Origin: Hypholoma sublateritium FD-334 SS-4
Taxonomy: Eukaryota > Basidiomycota > Agaricomycetes > Agaricales > Strophariaceae
Assembly: GCA_000827495.1 (NCBI GenBank)
Contig: KN817651.1
Location: forward strand, 50,112 to 100,749
DNA length: 50,638 bases
Direction: 5' to 3'
Shown here: positions 34,464 to 46,207 of the stretch, in pieces
Position numbering within the stretch: the first letter of the stretch is position 1
How the letters are laid out: every line of letters starts with the position of its first letter
The notes under the pieces: model-generated
Seen by the model: only the letters and a program-made list of their open reading frames with translations
Databases searched by the model: none
Told to the model about the DNA's origin: nothing
Position numbers and translations under genes: made by a program

Positions 34464-35744
34464 AAACTTTCCATCGCCGAGTCGTAAAGGGGTGCATGAC
34501 GTCGTGCAGACCGCTTCCCAGACCTCCAATATTGCTCCGCCTCGCATTCAGAAGGCGGCGCAAGGCGCTTTGCGCATCACTGAACTACCCAATATATCGG
34601 TTATAGCTGGGCTATATGTATACTTGAATCACAAGAACCTTCCTAAGTACCTCCCACTCCACAAAATGCAAGCACGTTCTCACATGGACTTCAGCGTGGA
34701 TTGATATGTTATTCCGAAGATCTGTCAACAGCTCGGAGTGCATAATGTCCTATGCCCAGTGCGAATCACGCCGGTGGAGAAACAATATAATTTGAAGTGT
34801 TAGATTAATGACGGTGGCCAAGGATTAAGGAGCACGATGATGCACTTCCAGCTTGCTTGGTCGTGTTACAATGACGCAGCAGCAGGGATCACATCTGTTT
34901 GGGGGGTGCTGGTGACACCTGTGATAAGAACATATGTATGTGGTCAAACGTCGACTTCGGTCCCGGTCCGTATGAAGCACAGATCGCTACTCTTTTCACT
35001 GTATTTGAATAGAGTACTTTAAAAAAACCCGTGATATGTGCATCCCAGGCTACCAGCGTGTCTAAAATCTGAAAACTAGACAAACACAGAGAAGAATGGG
35101 AGTCATGTGCATATACATCAACGCTGGAATCTGCGTTAAATATCAGAAAGATGCGTAATAGATGCTCTGAGTAATCTTGCCATTCGCACCGATATTATCC
35201 TCCTGAGATCTCGGCCTGTTGGTTTCTCAGCCAGAGTGTACTACGCTAAGCTGCAATGCAGTCCCGTAATCCTCTATGGTGCCCTCTTTTTCCATTCTTA
35301 GCGAATACTAGTGTCGAAGGTTATGTGGTGCAGGCATGGTTCAAGATGATACTGATCACGACTGCCGGGCGCCGCTTCCCAAAAGTAGTAGCCGTTGTGG
35401 ATCCACAAATACAAATATCAACAGCAATTTCAAACGCTCACCGCTCAGTTTATCTAAATGTCGAGAAATAAGCACGAAATCAATCTTAGAAACAGCAGCA
35501 GCATATTTTACTCGCACATGCAAACCATTTTTCTGCCTCAATTTCATTATTACCTCGAGCCGCTTAAGAACGAACGAAACCCAAAAAGAGAGAACATACA
35601 AGAACTGCGGAATTAATGACGAAAGAGAAGATAACAAGTACCCCAACGCAGTTACGCATATGAAATGCTACACAATGTTGTATCCGACCTTTCCAAGACC
35701 CACGCGGACGTGATAAGATGGCACTATCACCCGGCCTTGGGTGC

Positions 35745-36616
35745 CTAGAGGCTGATGTTGATGGGTGTACAGCCGAGCGCAACAATCCCGTTCTGTGCAT
35801 GTGCGCGATGAGCACCCGCCAACGAATCGATAATAAGAGGGGCGCTCACGAAGGTGTTATTCGTGCAGCAAACAGGCTGCGCGGAGCACGAAGTGCCACC
35901 GACGCCGATGGCCGTGATCGGCGAGCAGGTGACACCGCTGTTTTATTATAACAGATCCATGTTAATGTCTGTTAAATGCGAGTTGAGCATGTCGAGAAGA
36001 AAGCGACGTACACAAGGCCAGTGACGGTCCCGACGACAATGCCGAGGAGGCCGAGGATCCCGGAAACCGCGCTCGAGGAGGCCTGTGGGATGTGTGAGTA
36101 CATATTCAACACCCGGCACACGAGCGAAGATCTGACGAACCGACTGGAGAGAGTTACAGCACTGAATGCTGCCAGTATTGCACTGGTTGGACGGGGAGCT
36201 ACCGACAGTGGTGGTCGCGGGGGGCTGTTGCAACTGCGGTCAATGCAAGCTCGCGCGATCGGAGAGGAATCAATACATACAGGGGTGACGGTGACGGTGG
36301 TTACAGTGGTGACCGGGACAGTGGTCGGTACGGTCGCAGTGACAGTGGAGGTGACGGTCGAGGTCGAGGTCGTGACCGAGGTCTTAGTCGTGGTAGAGGT
36401 CGAGACGACCGTCGGTAACAGTGGGCGTGGTGGTTGTGTAGGTGGGCGTGGTGGTGTAGACAGGTGTAGTACTATCATTAAAAGATGATTTGTAAATTAG
36501 CTTATTATAAACTCTTCAATAAGGCTGTCTTACGTCGTGAAGTTGGGGACGGCGGCTGCAAGGATTGCGTTCGTCAAGAAGACGGCGGCAACAACGGAGG
36601 AGATGCGGGAGAGCAT
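35745..36616 (-). CDS. Class I hydrophobin copy C, with a probable frame break in exon 2
   Basis: Exons by homology to B: 36616-36534, 36471-36281, 36224-36141, 36082-36012, 35937-35850 and 35792-35745. Signal peptide [20 protein letters not shown]. The domain has [24 protein letters not shown] and GCTPINISL with the usual spacing. Exon 2 starts in frame with [16 protein letters not shown] but then runs into a stop. The Thr-rich remainder homologous to B ([17 protein letters not shown]) is in the next frame. The exons sum to 565 bases, one too many for a whole number of codons. Either one base (mod 3) was inserted near 36405-36418, or there is a 37-base intron (GTTACC...ACTAAG) that would restore the frame but is shorter than any other intron here. 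The other splice sites and the TATA box are intact. Confidence 0.75.
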
Positions 36617-36708
36617 TGTCAGAGAGATAAGATGAAGAACAGAAAGTGCTAGTGAGTAGTGGAACTGGGAAGCTTGTTCGACCACAGACCTAGCGAACCC
36701 TAGCGGTG

Positions 36709-36716
36709 TATTTATA
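36709..36716 (-). promoter_or_regulatory. TATA box of hydrophobin C
   Basis: TATAAATA on the minus strand, about 93 bases before the ATG; the leader has GAAGCTTGTTCGACCACAGA, similar to B. Confidence 0.65.
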
Positions 36717-37049
36717 CCTCCAGAAAAAATAATTTTGCGCTTGGTGAAATTTCGTCATCCAGCCTTGAAGTTCACCTGCAAGTCCGGAGTGCATATTTCT
36801 GATGTAAGAGCGTCAGCAATTTCAATGGCATCACGTTGCATAATAAATTAAGTAGCCCAAATACACCGATCGCCCACGGCATGCCCCCGCAACCGACCGC
36901 AATTCCATGTGGTGCCCGATGGTGCCCACCTGCCCCACGCGGCCGAACCAATAGTAATGCGTTCGCACTTGAAAAATGGTTGCTCAAGGCGGTGTCGCGT
37001 TTGCAGCGGGGCAGGCATTTCAGCCGTGCGAACGATATTCAGCCACCAG

Positions 37050-37125
37050 CAACGCATCGCTGACATGTCTTGACAGACGTTGGCACACCTTGAGAGTGCC
37101 CTCCTCGCAAATGCCAGTCTAACGC
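37050..37125 (-). promoter_or_regulatory. Conserved upstream block of hydrophobin C (weaker)
   Basis: Gene-strand GCGTTAGACTGGCATTTGCG followed by CTCTCAA, aligned with the blocks of A and B. It begins 474 bases before the ATG. The identical CCACATGGAATTGCGGTCGG element is at 36893-36912, 277 bases before the ATG. Confidence 0.45.
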
Positions 37126-38009
37126 AAAATATCGAATTCTAAAGCCTAAAAGGGATGTATGACATAGCGGCCTCCGCTCCAGACCACAACTTTGTCGTAG
37201 GTCTCGTGCTGAAGAGGTCGATACCCCGCGCTTTGCCCGTTGATTCATCACCGAATGTCGGTGATAGCTGGGCAATAGCGATGCTCGGGTTGAACAACAT
37301 TCGTCAGTCCTTCCCACTCCACAAAATCATAATGCGCACTGACATGAACTTCAACAAGAATTGATCGATGAATAGGGCGATGTTCCGAAGATATGTCAAC
37401 TTGGACATATGAGTTGTGATTAGTTTTCGGGTCAAGACGTTGGCGAAACGAACTCCGTTCAGTGTCGAAATCAATGCCAATGGTCAAGGATTGGTAAAAA
37501 GCAGAAGCTTGGCCATGTCGCGATTACTCATAGCGGGGTCGCATCTGCAAAAAAAAGTAGTCATGGGTGACAATCTGTGATATAGACATACCGAGTCAGT
37601 TACTACAATTCGGTCCGCGCACAATTGGTACGTACCACTTTATCTTCGCTCAGATATACAGGGTTTGAGTCCATTGCAAGCTAACGCTGCGACAGATATC
37701 GGACTGTTTGAGTTCATCACAGAATAGACGCTGTGACATATCACATCTCAGGCTGCCAAAGCATCACTTACCTACATACAAATAACAATGGCTCTTCACA
37801 CGTCAAAGACATAAAAGCCATTGCATTTTGATATCCACAGAAAAATAGAGACGCGAAGAAAACAGGATATTCATCAAGGACGTGCTGATAGGGTAAGGTC
37901 GTGGACCGAGTGGTATGAACGTCGCGGATTAGGCGATGTAAGGAATGAGGATACATCAACGAGAAAGCAAAGAAAATCCACAAACAAGGAAAAAAAGAGC
38001 GGAAAACAT

Positions 38010-39897
<1,888 letters not shown>

Positions 39898-40777
39898 GCT
39901 AGAAGACAAAAATCAGCAACGTGTGCCGCGAAAGTGGTACGACAAAGCAAGGCGCGCCACGAAGGCTACACGACAACAAGGCACCCGACGCGACGTCGAG
40001 CTCGACATGGCGAGCAACGAACAGAGATAGCTGTAACTCACATTAAGAAATAGGGTGATGGGGGAGAGAAGGGGTATTGTCGTTCAGCAGGTTGATTGAA
40101 CACGAAGACGGGAAAATGTACAACTTGGGGGGCAGAGGGTGAATCCAAAATTTAAAACTCAGATTCGCACTCCGGGTGGCGCGTGCGTCAGGGGTCTCTC
40201 CTGAACTTATCAGCTTCTCTCCTCATGTCGCTCCTATTACCACCTCCCCAGGTATCTCTACCACAGCTCAGCTGCGAAAATACGTGTCGAGAGACAAAAT
40301 ACGTACTTTTAAAGCTAATCCCAATAGTTGCCGACGTGTATTCGAACTTGTTTCGAGCCCAGTCTGCCCGAACGTGCCTCCACACGCGTCCGCCTCGTGC
40401 AAAGGGCGTGTTCCGACGCGTTGAAAATTTTCCCCTCGTCAACCTTTACAAATCCATCAACGGCAACATACGCGAAAGCGTCCCAACGACCTCATTTCGC
40501 ATTGCCGATAATTATAAAACCCTGAAAAAATAATTAAAGGCAAGTCCGCTTCGACTCACTGGAAAACACTACATAAATTTGCAGTCCTTCATATCGTGTT
40601 CTTTGGCACCAAATAACAGGTGCCATCCCATAATGTTTAACGCTGTGGAACTCTTCCACACCCTCAAGAAATACCATATAAACATGCCTTCTGCGTATCG
40701 TTCATACGCAATCCAAGTAAATAAAAGTAGTAAATATTTCATCTGCCCATTGTCTTCTACGCATTCTCCCACAGGTC
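39898..40777. other. Intergenic region upstream of beta-tubulin
   Basis: Holds the beta-tubulin promoter (minus strand) and the 3' end of hydrophobin D. No other gene recognised. Confidence 0.5.
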
Positions 40778-41435
40778 TCAGAGGTTGATGTTGATTGGTA
40801 CACACCCAATAGCAATGAGGCCGCTCTTGAGACCACAAACCATCAGCCCAATCATCCCTTGCACTCGCAAACTTCTTAAGGGAGGTGCCACTCACGAAGG
40901 TCTGGTCTGTGCAGCAGAGAGGCATCTCCGCGCAGCTGTTCTGCCCAATGCCTAGGATGTCGATGGGGGTGCAGTTAATTCCACTATATCCCCCCATGAA
41001 ATGATAGTCTAGGTCAGCGTCAAGCAGGCATGGGAGGCATTGTACGCACACCAACGACACGGCGCCCTGTAGCACGACGCCTAGAAGACCGAGGACGTCG
41101 CCGACGAGGGTCCCATCAGACTGCGTGCGAGAAACGTCGTCAGTACATATATCCCACGTTCACCGTCCGATACATATAGAAGACGCACCCTGTCTGCCGC
41201 ATTGCAGCAGTTCAGCCCACCGGTATTGCACTGGTCTGCGGGTGCCCCAGAGGTGACGGCGGGAGGCTATTCATGATGTTAATCAATTTCGGAAGGCCGG
41301 GCACGCAGCTCCGACACGTAGGCGGCAATGGAAACTCACAGGAACAACTATCGTGGTCGTCGCACTTGTGGCGGCAGCAAGGACGGTGAGGGTCGCCAGG
41401 AAGAAGACGAGCGTGGCGATATGACGGGAAAACAT
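40778..41435 (-). CDS. Class I hydrophobin without Thr-rich exon (copy D)
   Basis: Five exons: 41435-41340, 41266-41189, 41120-41050, 40983-40896 and 40825-40778. They total 381 bases, or 126 residues. The signal peptide MFSRHIATLVFFLATLTVLA leads directly, through a short TTTIVVPPPAV linker, into the domain: CNTGGLNCC, INCTP, NSCAEMPLCC and GCVPININL (X6, X32, X12, X5, X12). It lacks the separate Thr-rich exon seen in A, B and C, so one intron is missing. The remaining intron phases and the exon sizes of 71, 88 and 48 bases are identical. It is the most diverged of the four and lies on the far side of the beta-tubulin gene. Confidence 0.93.
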
Positions 41436-41498
41436 CTTGCGGATTTGGAGGTCTAAAAAATATGTTGCAGGACGGACGGTCTCTCGCACCCGAGCTAG

Positions 41499-41505
41499 AT
41501 TTATA
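41499..41505 (-). promoter_or_regulatory. TATA box of hydrophobin D
   Basis: TATAAAT on the minus strand about 64 bases before the ATG, preceded on the gene strand by GGCGATAGG. Confidence 0.6.
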
Positions 41506-44500
41506 CCTATCGCCAATTATGACGCTAGGCAGAATAAGGAAGGTATTTCCGGAATACGCCCAGGGACATGTGCGCGTACAGTTCAGATTCCGCGCTGTAA
41601 GAATAAGCAAGCTGAGCAAACGGACGCCGAGATGGAGCAAAACATGAAAGTGAGAGAAAGAAGCAACATGACACTTGACATCCCTGGGATTGCCGACAAG
41701 CTCCCTATGTTTTCTGACCGTATTCTGTGGATGTTCATTGGTCGAGCGGTATGGATTGCCCTGGCACTATTCGGAAACCTCTAAATACCGCCATGCAAGA
41801 CGTGAAATGGTGGCGGAGATTGACTTCTGACATAGATAGACAACGTGGACTGTTCTTCAGCGATTAATTGGTGTGTTGGCTTCTTCGAAATCACACTGTG
41901 CGGAATTGAATCTCGAGCCGTAGCGTTTGAAAAACGCGAGTGAGCTACCATTGGCTTCATTCACGCTATTACTTATTGACCCTTGAGCATCAGCGCATGG
42001 CCCATTGGTGAATAGTTCACGTTGGAAATTTTACAGCAGAGGGGATTCAGAATGTCACTTTGATCCCTCCGCGACGCAAACCCCACGTATAGTTTCATTA
42101 ACGCCTATGGAACAGAAATCAAAGTCATCGGCAGGTAACAGTCTGGACTGGAAGCATGTCAAAGAAGCAAGAGATTGAGATATCGCAGGACATAAAAATA
42201 AGCCGTACACAGCCCATGATGGGCCAAAGTTCCGCCGGGTATATGTAGGCTTTGCTGAACCGTAGGACGGGGATAAGTATTTGAGCGCAACAATTATCGG
42301 CAATTCTACGTGCATTTACCAAGGATTTCGTAGCTTTCGTACTAGAGCTCTTCGAATTTGAATGTCGATTCGAATTTTGTTCATGATGGACGCTGCATCA
42401 TGCGCAATAGATGACGCACCTGAAGTCATACTCCATATTTAAACAGCAGTGGAGTGAGTATGTCTGCAAACTAGGCAGACTCGATAGTAGCACGACGTGA
42501 GAAAAGACACAACTTGAATCAGTGCCCACCAGGTCGGAACCCAGCACGTCATATGTGAGATTCTCAATTTCCTGGACAAAACTTTGCAGTAGGCGCAGTT
42601 GAATATCCGGCAGAGCTGTGCCGCTCGCTGATTATTTGGCTCAAATAAGGCCAAATACATCAAGCTCGATTTTCGCAAAATCAAAGCAATCAAGCGACAA
42701 TTAATTATGCAAAGCACTGTACATTGACTCTACAGTGCATGCTTGCGGCTGCAGAAATAAACATTAAGGGGAGTACTCATGCACTGCGCCGTTGAAACAA
42801 CCCGACCATAGTCACACGCAAAAATCAAGTGCGCGTGTTTGGTGCGTGTCGTACTACAGGCACAATCGGTACAGGTGCATGATGCATTTGAGATAAAAGA
42901 CGAGGCCTATACATTATCAGTCGATGCACCGAATGTTTGGAAAACAATGCCACTATGAGCAGCTGTTGTTTGATTAGAATCCTTCAAGGACAGCTCCCGG
43001 AGATTGAGTATCAGCCTGGCCCCCTTTCAAAATTTCCGTGCAATCAGCCACTTTCCCAAATTCGAAGGATTTTAACATACTGAGAGTGATTCCACCGCAA
43101 TGAACCACCTATTAATGAGGGTCAGTCGTGGGGATTTCACGCCTGGGGAATAATATAGGTTTATAACTTGCACTTACGGGTAAATACAACCACTCAAAGC
43201 TGGTACATTTGAAGGTATGGTTCCGGGGGGTTTTTTTTTAAAAAAAAATCCAAGGGCCCATTGGCGCCCCCATTTATTGCGCGGTGCTCAAACACAACCC
43301 GCAGGGTACACTACTACAATTGATGTATGCTAATGCACTACTACGAACATGCGAAGGAGATAATATTACATACCACTATTGATCATGGTTGCAATCCTTC
43401 AGGAGTTAAACAAGCTTATGTTAAACTTACTATAGAGAAAAAAAAATGAACCTACCAAGCAAGTAGTTGGAGTTTATCCAAGTAAGTGATTGTGGATTCA
43501 GTCAGATTATTGTTGCATCCTTGCGGTCCAGCTCCAGCCATAGTAGGAGCAACAGTTTCGGAATTGGAATCCAAAGTTGTTGACTTGATTGTTGTTGCTA
43601 ACTTGCACTAATGTGTTGCATGTAAAATTTGACAGTAAAAAGCAGAGGAAAGGAGCATACACTAAATTCCACTGAGATCGGAGGGTATGTGGTAAACATA
43701 AAGTGTGTTATTGAACAAGAAAGCAATTTGAATTCACCGAGTAGAGATATAATAAGCAAAATATTGACTGAATACAGGTCAGTTCAAAAAAATCATAGAA
43801 AATCGTGGATTCCAAGCTCACATTGGCATTTATTTCCATATGCCGCAGACATGCGAAGGAGAAATGTAATGCTTACTGTCGGAACTATTAAAACAAGGCC
43901 CCCACTGATAAAATATTCATAATCCATTTTAGAAAATTCAAAATTCTTCACTTACCATCCATGATACCACGCTAAGACTTGGCATCTTATAACAATATTA
44001 ATATGATTAACAAAGCTTGGTCCAGAGTATTGATACCGTGACCCACCCCTGTTTATTTAGATGTTTGTTGAAGATCATTGACAGAAACCGGACAACTCAC
44101 ATGTGGAGAGATGTCCGGGTTATTGTGAACTGAGAGACGAGAAGATTAGCATGCATAGATATCTGCTTGCTTCATAGGCATGAACAACAACATACACCCT
44201 AAAGTTGTACTGAAAAACATGGTCAGCATTGAAATCTAAGCCAAAAGCTGCAAAAGCTCAATACCATAGAAATGCCAGAGGATGATATCGAGAGAAGATG
44301 TAAAGAAACTTTGGGACTGTCCACCGTGATCTAGACAAGATATTGTGCATTTACTAACAAGTGAGTATTCGATATATGGAATGGCCAATCATGAAATTTT
44401 CAAACCTCCAAATGCATTCCACTTCCTTGTCAAACAACAACAGGATTTCATATACAAGAACAGTAATGGATGCAGCTTATGAATATGTATCTTGTAAGAC

Positions 44501-45224
44501 GTCAACTAACACTGAATAAGTCAATTTGACACACTCAACACATGCTCCTCAACACGGGTGGATGCAATTGAGGCCAATAATACTGAAGACATTGAAGCCA
44601 TTTCCAGAAAATAAACTTGAAGGTAGAATATGTTCCAGGATCGTCCGTGGGGTAGAAACAAATTGCTATATCATGTTTCGAAATGCGGTCTTTTATATGC
44701 CAATGGCAGTAATATTCGGTTCACACCATTACTATATGAGTATATTCTGACCTGTGTGGCCAAGATATTTTGTGAATACGGCATTGGAATGAGCCCCAAG
44801 TAGTCAAGTGGTAAGTGTATACTAAGGAGGGGTTTAAATGAGCATAACCATATGATGCGAGATTGTCGGGCTCCGAGGGCAGCATTGTAAGTAAAATGTG
44901 CCTACCTGCAATACATATCTTTGTGGCCCACAATCAGCAGAATATGCAATCTTCACTTGAGGCAATGAGATGTGATGAATTGAAATAGGTGAAAGAAAAT
45001 CAGCAAGTTTTATTTGATGATCTAAGTCCCGGTGCACATCTTTTTGTCCAGAAATTGACCTCAACGTGGATGTGGTGCTCAAATTAGCTGCGCTTTCGAG
45101 TTTTCCATAGGTTAGAGTCTTCAGTCTCAATTTCTGCCGAAAGGTGGATTGGTAGAGAACTGATGAAAGTGCATCGCATTCTGGTGAATCACACATCATG
45201 TAGTACACGCATCATGCATCATTA
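41506..45224. other. AT-rich stretch without recognised genes
   Basis: Base composition becomes visibly AT-richer, most of all from about 43200 to 45200, starting with a run of T and A at 43231-43249. Short frames (such as 43629-43922, +) have no family features. It resembles an island of decayed transposon DNA, but no transposase or reverse transcriptase motif was seen. Confidence 0.4.
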
Positions 45225-45339
45225 GGGTGTTTCACAGTAGCCCAACTCGGGCCCAACTTGAACCCAACTTGGGTACCAACTCAAGCCCAACTTGGCCCAA
45301 GTTGGGACCCCAAGTTGGCAGTTCTACTGTGAAACACCC
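45225..45339. mobile_element. Possible 115-base MITE with 16-base inverted ends
   Basis: Begins GGGTGTTTCACAGTAG and ends with its exact reverse complement at 45324-45339. The interior is made of repeated CCCAACTTGG/CCAAGTTGGG words, so the whole element can fold back on itself. It is too short to code. No clear target-site duplication was recognised beyond the AT-rich flank. Confidence 0.65.
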
Positions 45340-45502
45340 AGAGCAATTTTGCAACTTGCTCAGGTCAATGGCCAACTTGGACATGTAGCTAGATTACTGT
45401 TAATAGGGTCAAATGGTATATATTTCAGTCAAAATTTTATTTCTTGCTGCCCTTGTACTTTTCCCCCTTTACAGAGTCCCCCCAAAAATCCCCCAAAACA
45501 TC

Positions 45503-45751
45503 ATGCCCACGATCTCTGGGCAGAAGGCCTTCATTTGTGCTATTCTCCTGGCATCCAAGGAAGAGACGAGAATTTATTTTGAGCATCTTGACGACAATGG
45601 TGACCGTGACAGGCGTGGGGACGACTCGGATATGGAAGGTGCCAGTGATATGGACAGTCTACGAAGCGGCGAGAGTTCTTCTTCATCTTCAAAAGTTTTG
45701 TTGGGGTGGTGGGAGGGACAGAGGCAGGGCGGCCTTTCTGCGGCGATGTGA
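45503..45751 (+). CDS. Short acidic ORF, doubtful
   Basis: Reads MPTISGQKAFICAILLASKE, then an acidic Asp/Ser-rich stretch, and stops after 82 residues. It could be the first exon of a decayed gene (a GTAAGTG donor lies near 45785 in another frame). The family is not recognised. It lies between two CAAGTTGGG-rich repeats, so it may belong to a mobile element. Confidence 0.25.
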   Translation: MPTISGQKAFICAILLASKEETRIYFEHLDDNGDRDRRGDDSDMEGASDMDSLRSGESSSSSSKVLLGWWEGQRQGGLSAAM

Positions 45752-45894
45752 CTGATGTCCTTGCTTTTTTACGCGACATATTTGGTAAGTGTTATTTATG
45801 TAATGCAGTCACTACTTATGATAATATGTTTGCTCAAAGCGGACGGTCGAAAAGGAGGGCGAGTTGGAGCTCAAGTTGGAGAGCAAGTTGGAGG

Positions 45895-45944
45895 CAAGTT
45901 GGGACCCAAGTCGTGCTTCAGAGCCTGACTTGGGTCCCAACTTG
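45895..45944. repeat. 17-base perfect inverted repeat (hairpin)
   Basis: Arms CAAGTTGGGACCCAAGT (45895-45911) and its reverse complement (45928-45944), with a 16-base loop. It shares the CAAGTTGGG words with the element at 45225-45339 and lies in a run of AGTTGGAG/CAAGTTGG repeats (about 45860-45965). Confidence 0.75.
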
Positions 45945-46207
45945 GAAATTTTTGAGTCCCAACTTGATCCAATACATTTGAGATTTGGAAACTATGCGGC
46001 GGCGGCTATGCAGCATCCACCACCAGCCAAATCTGAAGTCCACGTGACATGCCCCAATATTGATATCCCCATGTCGACGACATCTAAGTACCCTCCTCTC
46101 GCCAGCTTGTGTTAGGCAATGCCGATAGCTCTGGTCCTTAGCCAACTCTGAAAGGAGTCCTATTCTATTATACCCATACACTTTTTAATACCTCTCATAT
46201 TATAATT

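Larger units (their letters stand above)
33111..35060. repeat. Left copy of ~2-kb tandem duplication (hydrophobin B and upstream DNA)
   Basis: Gene B plus about 1.1 kb upstream matches gene C plus upstream (35745-37770) in order and spacing. Shared landmarks are CCGACCGCAATTCCATGTGG, CCTAACGCAAA, CCCACTCCACAAAAT, TTCCGAAGAT followed by TGTCAAC, CAAGGATT and CAGGCT. Identity is patchy outside the exons, so the duplication is not recent. Confidence 0.65.
35745..37770. repeat. Right copy of ~2-kb tandem duplication (hydrophobin C and upstream DNA)
   Basis: Partner of 33111-35060, in the same orientation, offset by about 2.64 kb. Matching landmarks continue to the GTGACATATCACATCTCAGG stretch near 37733. 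Confidence 0.65.

Noticed and set aside
36382..36418. 37-base intron rescuing hydrophobin C
   Set aside because: It would restore the frame, but it is shorter than every other intron here and its sequence aligns with coding Thr-rich sequence in hydrophobin B; a frameshift is the simpler reading.
43231..43249. T-run followed by A-run as a possible retroelement poly(A) junction
   Set aside because: No retroelement coding sequence or target-site duplication was found beside it; it may simply be a low-complexity break.
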